Assembly: GCA_023663815.1 (NCBI GenBank)
Contig: JAMPGS010000007.1
Location: 1-44,575, forward strand
Direction of reading: 5' to 3'
Source: Clostridium sp.
Lineage (GTDB): Bacteria > Bacillota > Clostridia > Lachnospirales > Lachnospiraceae
Length of the DNA stretch: 44,575 nucleotides
Positions 39,201-44,575 of this stretch are shown here, in pieces. The notes beneath the pieces were generated by a model. That model worked only from the letters and a program-made list of their open reading frames with translations, made no database searches and was not told the DNA's origin. The position numbers and the translations under genes were made by a program. The stretch's first letter is position 1. Each line of letters begins with the position of its first letter.

Positions 39201-39482
39201 ATGGCAAATACATTAGTTCAATTTCGTGCGGAGGAGACTGCTCGAATTAAGGCAATCAATATTTGTGAAAAACTTGGCATTGATTTACAAACTTATCTTC
39301 GTATGTGCATATCGCGGCTTATACAAGAAAACGGTATTCCCTTTAGTATGAAACTCGAAAGCGGAACCGAAAATCCGGGTCTGCACGCAATGAAAGCCGC
39401 CAGCCGCATTGCAGTTGAAAACGGAATTTCGGAAATGTCTCTGGACGAGATTAATGCAGAAATTTCCGCTGTAAGAAAGTGA
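39201..39482 (+). CDS. RelB/DinJ-family antitoxin
   Basis: 93 residues. The N-terminal ribbon-helix-helix is clear: TLVQFRAEETARIKAINICEKLGIDLQTYLRMCISRLIQE. The C-terminal part with AMKAASRIAVENGISEMSLDEINAEISAVRK is the toxin-binding region. It would repress the promoter just upstream and neutralise the PIN toxin encoded eight bases downstream. Confidence 0.87.
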   Translation: MANTLVQFRAEETARIKAINICEKLGIDLQTYLRMCISRLIQENGIPFSMKLESGTENPGLHAMKAASRIAVENGISEMSLDEINAEISAVRK

Positions 39483-39490
39483 GGCTCAAT

Positions 39491-39910
39491 ATGCAATATT
39501 ATGCAGTCATTGATACCAATGTTTTAGTCTCCGCCATGTTAAAATGGAATTCCATTCCGGGCAATATTCTTGAGCTTACTTTTAGCGGCACAATTATTCC
39601 ATTGCTAAACGCTCGCATCGTCAAAGAATACAGGGAAGTTCTTGCACGCTCGAAATTCCATCTCACACAGAATATCATCAACGATGCGATTGGGGAAATT
39701 GAACGGCTTGGCATTTACATTGATGCCGACAGACTGGATGTGAAACTTCCTGATCCAAAGGATCTTGTATTTTACGAAATTGTAATGGAAAAGCGCAAAT
39801 CAGAAAAAGCCTATCTCGTTACCGGAAATATCAAGCATTTTCCTAAAAAACCCTTCGTGGTGACGCCAAGACAAATGCTTGACGTCATCATGAATGATAT
39901 TGAAAAATAA
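39491..39910 (+). CDS. PIN-domain toxin component
   Basis: PIN-fold ribonuclease of the putative toxin-antitoxin group (VapC-like but with a different size and motif set). It has AVIDTNVLVSAML at the start (catalytic Asp), LNARIVKEYREVLARSKF in the middle with Glu, and KAYLVTGNIKHFP with the acidic cluster partly altered: the usual TxDxD near the end is TGNIKHFP, as in many members of this group. The ATG at 39491 has GAGG six bases upstream; a GTG at 39479 would overlap the antitoxin. 139 residues. Pairing of a RelB-type antitoxin with a PIN toxin rather than RelE is a mixed but recurring arrangement. Confidence 0.85.
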   Translation: MQYYAVIDTNVLVSAMLKWNSIPGNILELTFSGTIIPLLNARIVKEYREVLARSKFHLTQNIINDAIGEIERLGIYIDADRLDVKLPDPKDLVFYEIVMEKRKSEKAYLVTGNIKHFPKKPFVVTPRQMLDVIMNDIEK

Positions 39911-39940
39911 TAAGTCCGCTGCCATAGAAATAAGTATCTC

Positions 39941-42400
39941 TTAAATTCCATCCTCTTCCCCCACCCTCTGAAACCTAACCTTCACCACAAACAAATCCGC
40001 ATCCGTCTCCCAAGCAAACTCCCCCTTGCACGCTTCCGTAAAACTCTGGGCAATGGACAGCCCAAGACCGCTTCCGCCGTCCGTGCGGCTTTGGTCGCCC
40101 CTCGCAAAACGTTCCGCAAAATCCTTATTTTTATCCAGCTCCATATGGGAGGTATTTTTCACGCTTGCCTGCGCCGTTTCCCCGTCCGCAGTCAGCGTCA
40201 CATATACCCTCGAACCGTCAAGGGAATACTGGATAGCGTTTAAAAATAAATTTTGAAATACCCTGTACATTCTCTGCCCGTCGGCTGTAATCATCACCGG
40301 CTCGTCGGGAATTTCTGTTCGGAAGGTCACCGCGCTATTGTTGATTTGTTCCTCCATGTCCGCCATCGTTTGGCGCAGGAGCTTCCCAAAATCCAGTTCC
40401 TCCATGTGTACGGGCAGCTCCCCGGAAGCCGCTTTGCTCACCGCAAACACGTCCTGAACCATATTTTTCAGCCTTTGTGACTTTTCGTCCAAAATCATCA
40501 CATAATCCTTTACATGATCCGGCAGTCCCTCCTCCTGCTTTAAAAATTGAACATAACTAATAATGGAGGTTAAAGGCGTTTTAATATCGTGGGATACATT
40601 GGCAATCAGTTCCACCTTCATGCGCTCGCTTTTCATTTGCTCGTCTACAGCCTTTGCCATGCCGTGCTGGATATCCTCAAGCTGTTCCATGACCGTCTCC
40701 AAGTCGTGGCCGGAAAATTCCCCGCCGATATCCGCATAGTTACCTCCGCGAATCTCGCCCACACGGACCGCTAGAGCTTCCACGTCCTTTGCTGTCTCCA
40801 TATTTTTTGCCCCAACCAAATATTCCACAACCAAAAAGCCGACGATTCCTAAAATTGACAACAGCCCTGCGCCCCATGTACTCTCTCCCGATACCTCAAG
40901 AATTACCGCTCCCGCCGTCAACAAACCGCAAAAAATTGCGGCGGCAAAAGCAATTCCATTCCGGCGGGCTATTTTTCGGGAAAGCGGCTGTTCCAGCGTT
41001 TTCACTGAAAAGGTTCTGTAAAGCTTTGCAATCAGCCCATGCTTCCACACCTTTTTGTTATATTTCAAATCATTCCAGATAAAATAAACCACCCAAAATA
41101 AGACAATCCAAAACAGGGGAGGAATGCTTTTCAAAGCCTCCATGCTTAAATCCAGTACAGCTTCCGCGCCATATTCATATTCGTAAGAATAGGCAATTTC
41201 CAATTCCTGCCAGATACCATAGCCGTAATTGTTTTTTATAACGGCCAATGTGGCAAATACCGCAAGATATAATACGCCAAAAATTAGCAATACTTTACAT
41301 TCCGCCCATATTTTCGCCTGAAAACCCGCTATTTTCTCCGCCGCTTTCCGACAGCTTTTCCTGATAAAAAATGCCAAAACCAATAAAGCCGCCCCTGCCA
41401 ATAGACATACTATCTCCCGCATCCGCACATCCCGATTTACCTGATAATCGTAGCTTAGCCAGTACAAGGTGTTGCCCAGCTGCCGGGAACCTATATTTCC
41501 ATAAGCGGCCTCCGAATAGAGAACCGGCTCTTTAGCCGCCGCAAGGCAGACTTTGACCTTCTTTATTTTTTCATTTACCGGAAAATTGCGGTAGCCCGGA
41601 ACATACCAGCTGCTCCCTCCAGCTCCGCCGTTTTTCTCCCGGTAATATCCGTCCCCATAGACGTCCAGTTCTCTCCCATCCTTTATAATCTTAACTTTTT
41701 CCCCGTCAAAATAGAGAAAGAAATTGTAGGCTTCAAGCTCCGTACCGTCCGGCGTTTTCCCGTCCCCTGCCTCCTCTCCCATTGCCATCATACCTCCGTC
41801 GGCATCCAGCGCATCCGAATTGGAATAAAGCAGGGCGCCATCATAAGAAACGGAGTAAAGCAGATTTTTGTCGCCCCTAATTTTGTCATGATAGCTTTCA
41901 GCTATTTTCTTTCTTTCCTCTTCGGTAAGCGCTCTTCTGCCGCGCTCCCACCTTTCCTCATAATAGCCTCTGTCATAGCCTCCCTCATAAGCTTCAACTT
42001 CCTCATAACTACCGTCGCCATATTCATAAGGCTCATCATAACCACCGTCTCCATAGTAATCGTCATAACCATAATCGCCTTCATAAAAACCGCCGTTATA
42101 ATAATAGTCGTCATAGCTGATACCGTACTCGTCAAGAATTCCCATGTCGTATTCCCAGATATCATTGGGTATGCCGCCCGTCGCCATGCTCAAAAAATTT
42201 TCCAGCTGACCTTCCATATAATTCTGAAAACGCACGCTCTGCTGGTAATCATTTTGCAACAGCTTGTCAAACTGCCAAAGGCGCGCTCCGCTGGGTTTAT
42301 CCTTGATAAGCCCCGCTATGCCTCCCAGCGTCAAGCTGACGCCCAAAAAGAAAATAATAAAACTAACTGCGCTTTTCCTGTTTTTCCATTTTGTATCCAA
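39941..42400 (-). CDS. Large membrane sensor histidine kinase with Tyr-rich extracellular region
   Basis: 819 residues. A first membrane helix (about 11-31) is followed by a long extracellular region (32-325). Within it residues 84-149 contain 19 tyrosines with Asp, Glu and Gly (YDDYY, GDYGYDDYYGDGGY, EYGDGSYEE). Three or more further membrane helices (about 328-347, 368-388, 427-442, 483-530) follow, then HAMP-like linker, HisKA with His604 in SHDIKTPLTS, and HATPase_c with N box NLFLNAIQYS and DGGSGLGLSIAQ. It starts at a TTG that overlaps the regulator by 38 bp. The Tyr/Asp-rich region looks like a ligand or cation-binding module; the signal is unknown. Confidence 0.88.
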   Translation of the reverse strand: MDTKWKNRKSAVSFIIFFLGVSLTLGGIAGLIKDKPSGARLWQFDKLLQNDYQQSVRFQNYMEGQLENFLSMATGGIPNDIWEYDMGILDEYGISYDDYYYNGGFYEGDYGYDDYYGDGGYDEPYEYGDGSYEEVEAYEGGYDRGYYEERWERGRRALTEEERKKIAESYHDKIRGDKNLLYSVSYDGALLYSNSDALDADGGMMAMGEEAGDGKTPDGTELEAYNFFLYFDGEKVKIIKDGRELDVYGDGYYREKNGGAGGSSWYVPGYRNFPVNEKIKKVKVCLAAAKEPVLYSEAAYGNIGSRQLGNTLYWLSYDYQVNRDVRMREIVCLLAGAALLVLAFFIRKSCRKAAEKIAGFQAKIWAECKVLLIFGVLYLAVFATLAVIKNNYGYGIWQELEIAYSYEYEYGAEAVLDLSMEALKSIPPLFWIVLFWVVYFIWNDLKYNKKVWKHGLIAKLYRTFSVKTLEQPLSRKIARRNGIAFAAAIFCGLLTAGAVILEVSGESTWGAGLLSILGIVGFLVVEYLVGAKNMETAKDVEALAVRVGEIRGGNYADIGGEFSGHDLETVMEQLEDIQHGMAKAVDEQMKSERMKVELIANVSHDIKTPLTSIISYVQFLKQEEGLPDHVKDYVMILDEKSQRLKNMVQDVFAVSKAASGELPVHMEELDFGKLLRQTMADMEEQINNSAVTFRTEIPDEPVMITADGQRMYRVFQNLFLNAIQYSLDGSRVYVTLTADGETAQASVKNTSHMELDKNKDFAERFARGDQSRTDGGSGLGLSIAQSFTEACKGEFAWETDADLFVVKVRFQRVGEEDGI

Positions 42401-43073
42401 TGCCCCACACCACCTTTAAATATTCTGGCTCTTTCGGATTCAGCTCTATTTTTTCCCTGATGCGCCTGATATGCACCATCACGGTATTCTCCGACGCGAA
42501 GGCCTCTTCCTCCCATACGCGGCGGTATATCTCCTCCGCCGGAAACACCCGCCCCAAATTGTGCATGAAAAGCTCCACAATTTTGGTTTCCGTGGCAGTC
42601 AGCTTTACCGGCTCACCGTCCGCATAGAGAATCTTTTCGTCGGTCTTGTAAAGCAGACGGCCGTTTTTTATCTCGCCCGCCCTGCTTCCCGCATGGATAT
42701 CGCCAAGGCTGGTATATCTGCGCAAATGGCTTTTTACCCGCGCCGCCAGCTCCTGCGGATTGTAAGGCTTCGCCACATAATCGTCCGCTCCCATGGAAAG
42801 CCCCAGCACCTTGTCGCTGTCCTCGCTCTTTGCGCTTAGGACAATAGTCGGAATATTTTGTTTTTCCCTGATACGCATAACCGCCGACAGGCCGTCCAGC
42901 TTCGGCATCATCACGTCAATCAAAACCAGCCTGACCTCTCTGGTGGAAAGAATATCCAACGCCTGAAGCCCGTCGTAGGCTTTCAGCACCTCGTACCCCT
43001 CGCCCTCCAGCAAGATGCCAATGGCTTTAACAATCTCCCTGTCGTCGTCCACTACCAGTACACATTCTCCCAT
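42363..43073 (-). CDS. OmpR/PhoB-family response regulator
   Basis: Receiver with LVVDDDREIV, phosphoacceptor Asp in LVLIDVMMPKLDG and Lys in ADDYVAKPY, followed by a winged-helix domain (about 135-230) ending LKVVWGIGYKMEK. It overlaps the kinase gene by 38 bp and is its partner. The start is unclear: an ATG at 43073 gives the usual MGECVLVVDDD beginning, an ATG at 43094 and a TTG at 43103 are also in frame, and none has a strong ribosome site. In the same frame, directly upstream of the TTG and separated by one TAA, runs the 24-bp repeat. Confidence 0.9.
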   Translation of the reverse strand: MGECVLVVDDDREIVKAIGILLEGEGYEVLKAYDGLQALDILSTREVRLVLIDVMMPKLDGLSAVMRIREKQNIPTIVLSAKSEDSDKVLGLSMGADDYVAKPYNPQELAARVKSHLRRYTSLGDIHAGSRAGEIKNGRLLYKTDEKILYADGEPVKLTATETKIVELFMHNLGRVFPAEEIYRRVWEEEAFASENTVMVHIRRIREKIELNPKEPEYLKVVWGIGYKMEKQEKRS

Positions 43074-43103
43074 GTCTCTACCATGCCTTTCCATTTCATG
43101 CAA

Positions 43104-43376
43104 TTACTTTTTGTACTTCTTAAAATTGCTTTTGTTGCTCGTTTTTGCTGCGTTTCCCACAATTGCTTTGCTGTGCTTCTTTGAAATTGCTTTTGCTGTA
43201 CCTCTTTCAATTGCTTTTTGTGCCTTTTTTAATTGCTTTGCTGCACCTCCCTGAAATTGCTTTTGCTTCGCCTCCTTGAGCTGCTTTTGTTGCACTTCTT
43301 TCAATTGCTTTTGCTGCGCTCTCGCGCCGCTTTGCTCTGCGCAGACATAAAGCTTTTTTTCACGCCATAAAACCAT
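43104..43376 (-). repeat. 24-bp tandem repeat, open in frame upstream of response regulator
   Basis: At least seven units of 24 bp (plus-strand consensus AATTGCTTTTGCTGYRCCTC) lie between 43105 and 43330. On the minus strand the frame is open for 90 codons from an ATG at 43376 and encodes an eight-residue Gln/Lys repeat (QQKQLKEV, QQKQLKEA, KQKQFQGG, AAKQLKKA). It ends with TAA at 43104, in frame with the response regulator. There is no good ribosome site before the ATG, so translation is uncertain. Either it is a small repetitive leader protein or a detached N-terminal tail of the regulator. Confidence 0.6.
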
Positions 43377-43678
43377 TAAAAATACAACTGTATCCTTGAG
43401 CTGCTACTAGAATACAATGCTTTTTTTACAAATTTCGCGGGATGTTTCTTACAAATTCCTTACAGATTTAATTTTGCAAGCGGCTCCCGTAAAACTTCCG
43501 CAGCCATCTCATACATATCCATTGTATCATACTTTCGATATTCGCACTTCACTAACTCCTGCAAGGGTATACATAGGCACGCCTATAAATGTATGCGTAA
43601 GCACGCCTGCAAATGCAGGCAATATAAACGGTAGCTATACGGTAGCTTTTTTAGGCATAAGCCATTCTGCAATCATAC
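43377..43678. other. Gene-free stretch with short repeats
   Basis: No gene can be supported. The part around 43573-43622 has repeated GCACGCCT blocks with ATGTATGC and ATGCAGGC segments able to form small hairpins, and GGTAGCTATACGGTAGC is a short direct repeat of GGTAGC. Confidence 0.45.
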
Positions 43679-43739
43679 AAAAAGCATAAGGAAAAAGGCC
43701 CTCTGCTTACGCGATGCTGCCTTTTTCCTCATGCTTTTT
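43679..43739. terminator. Long bidirectional terminator
   Basis: AAAAAGCATAAGGAAAAAGGC (43679-43699, one base beyond 20 would be omitted here) pairs with the mirror arm 43719-43739 over 21 bp with one mismatch, leaving a 19-base loop. Both ends carry A and T runs, so it can stop transcription both ways; it follows the MNT/HepT operon on the minus strand. Confidence 0.88.
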
Positions 43740-43768
43740 CACTCTCCCATTGCTTTGAAAATCCTTCC

Positions 43769-44170
43769 CTAATCCTCCAGCTTCTCCAGATATAATTGAA
43801 AAGCTTTGAATTTGTCAATATAATTTTCCACGATTGCCCGGCAGTTTTCTTTCACAATTTCCCCGTCATAATCGTGCGTTAGCTGATTCCTGACCTCAAG
43901 CATTTTCATCCATTCGTCGCCCGTTATCATCTCTGCCTGAAAGGCTTTTTTCAAAACCTCTCTTGGAGAGCCCGCCACAAAATCCGTGATGGCATAATAT
44001 TCTATCAAAACGTCTTTCATGGTTTTCCACGCAAGGTCAAAGGTAATGCAAAACTTCGCGCCGGTTCCGCTCAACACAAAAGAATCGCTCATATCCCGTT
44101 CTCTTGCCTCCGCTAACGCTTCCAGTGAACGTTTATAAGACTGAAACCTTTTCGTATATTTTCTTTCCAT
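43769..44170 (-). CDS. HI0074/HepT-like nucleotidyltransferase partner
   Basis: 133-residue all-helical protein of the nucleotidyltransferase substrate-binding family (HI0074). The Rx4HxY signature appears as RNQLTHDY, the motif that defines the HepT toxin nucleases, though HI0074 relatives have been described as substrate-binding partners. It overlaps the nucleotidyltransferase gene by 38 bp. In MNT/HEPN systems the MNT partner adenylylates the HepT Tyr; the same may hold here. Confidence 0.87.
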   Translation of the reverse strand: MERKYTKRFQSYKRSLEALAEARERDMSDSFVLSGTGAKFCITFDLAWKTMKDVLIEYYAITDFVAGSPREVLKKAFQAEMITGDEWMKMLEVRNQLTHDYDGEIVKENCRAIVENYIDKFKAFQLYLEKLED

Positions 44171-44423
44171 ATTTCCTGATATCCTCCAACAACAGCCCGT
44201 TGCCGCATTTGTCCATATTGACTATGTCCACTTTATAGAGCGTGGGAAAATTATCCACTTCCTCACACATCGCCTCAAAATCCGCTGCTCCCGAAACGGC
44301 AATGTCTATATCGCTTCTCTCTAGCGCCGTCCCCTTCGCTCTTGAACCGAACAAGAGAGCCTCCTTGGCGGAATATTTGCGGCACAGCTCCGCCACCCTT
44401 TCAATAATTTCTTCTACCTGCAT
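44133..44423 (-). CDS. MNT-type nucleotidyltransferase
   Basis: 96 residues with the minimal nucleotidyltransferase core GSRAKGTALERSDIDIAVSG, giving the GSxAxG and the two catalytic Asp of SDIDI, and a third acidic position in KVDIVNMD. Proteins of this kind (HI0073/MntA) modify partner HEPN proteins or act on unknown substrates. AAGGGGAAGGAC lies just before the ATG. It is the first gene of the pair. Confidence 0.9.
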   Translation of the reverse strand: MQVEEIIERVAELCRKYSAKEALLFGSRAKGTALERSDIDIAVSGAADFEAMCEEVDNFPTLYKVDIVNMDKCGNGLLLEDIRKYGKKIYEKVSVL

Positions 44424-44478
44424 AATCCGTCCTTCCCCTTTATTGGATTTCTTCTATTTACCTGTTTTGCTTTATCCT

Positions 44479-44506
44479 ATCATACCGCGGATTTTTTGTA
44501 AACAAA
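44479..44506 (-). promoter_or_regulatory. Promoter of the MNT/HepT pair
   Basis: TTTGTT (44506-44501), a 16-base spacer and GG-TATGAT (44484-44479) on the minus strand lie 55 bases before the first gene. No coding region is visible in the last 150 bases of the window. Confidence 0.45.
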
Positions 44507-44575
44507 GAGCCTTCCCAAACACACGGTTTTTGAATGAGTGAATAAATTGTGAACAAATTCAAAAAATTAACCTTA

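Noticed and set aside
43104..43376. CRISPR or transposon terminal repeat
   Set aside because: The 24-bp units are contiguous and variable, no spacers, no transposase; a coding-phase minisatellite explains them better.

Overview
The window looks like a chromosomal segment of a Gram-positive anaerobe of the class Clostridia, most likely Lachnospiraceae. The evidence is a dgt-dnaG-rpoD-trmK gene order, a type B-like RNase P RNA, a one-polypeptide PurL, a type III pantothenate kinase beside an ECF pantothenate transporter, a domain-swapped GH3 beta-glucosidase, strong Shine-Dalgarno sites and many small toxin-antitoxin-like modules. No rRNA, tRNA, prophage, intact transposase or CRISPR array was seen. 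Assignment to a genus is not possible by eye.

Layout. 1-6.6 kb (minus strand): start of rnpB, then a housekeeping operon dgt, dnaG, rpoD, trmK and a TGS-domain uridine-kinase-like gene. 6.7-10.1 kb: an esterase divergent from an acyltransferase and a zinc-ribbon membrane protein. 10.2-11.05 kb: an unknown protein and hicB with a 5'-truncated hicA and a palindromic operator. 11.1-13.0 kb: a TATAAT-bounded hairpin element, then a VanRS-like two-component pair. 13.0-21.7 kb (minus): Rpn nuclease-like protein, purL preceded by a closely spaced tetR, and the panT-coaX-coaBC pantothenate/CoA operon. 21.7-26.4 kb (minus): AAA-ATPase/PD-(D/E)XK protein, orphan prepilin peptidase, TPM-domain protein and its zinc-ribbon partner. 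26.5-31.1 kb: an AT-rich quorum-sensing island. 31.3-35.3 kb (minus): GH3 enzyme, a second hairpin element and a HipA-like kinase with a small partner. 35.3-39.9 kb: a double GNAT fusion, several minisatellites, a nitroreductase, an unknown protein and a RelB/PIN toxin-antitoxin pair. 39.9-44.4 kb (minus): a large sensor kinase/response regulator pair and a MNT/HepT-like pair.

The island at 26.5-31.1 kb is a full agr-type system. agrB and agrD run on the plus strand and converge on an XRE regulator, agrA and agrC on the minus strand, with a shared bidirectional terminator. The 44-residue AgrD has no cysteine. Its C-terminal tail still aligns with staphylococcal AgrD, which places a serine where the ring cysteine should be, so a five-residue lactone signal is predicted. 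A second XRE gene with a palindromic operator lies divergent to agrB, and a broken response-regulator fragment lies at the island edge.

The most unusual non-coding structure is a modular element present twice (11109-11342 plus strand; 33907-34130 minus strand). It is made of two hairpin modules, A and B, each bounded by TATAAT. The order is A-B in one copy and B-A in the other, and each copy lies just upstream of a gene so that its last TATAAT can act as a -10 box. Hairpin arms differ in sequence between copies but still pair. The window also carries several unrelated minisatellites (units of 14, 18, 24, 27 and 48 bp) at gene edges, some in frame with the neighbouring gene.
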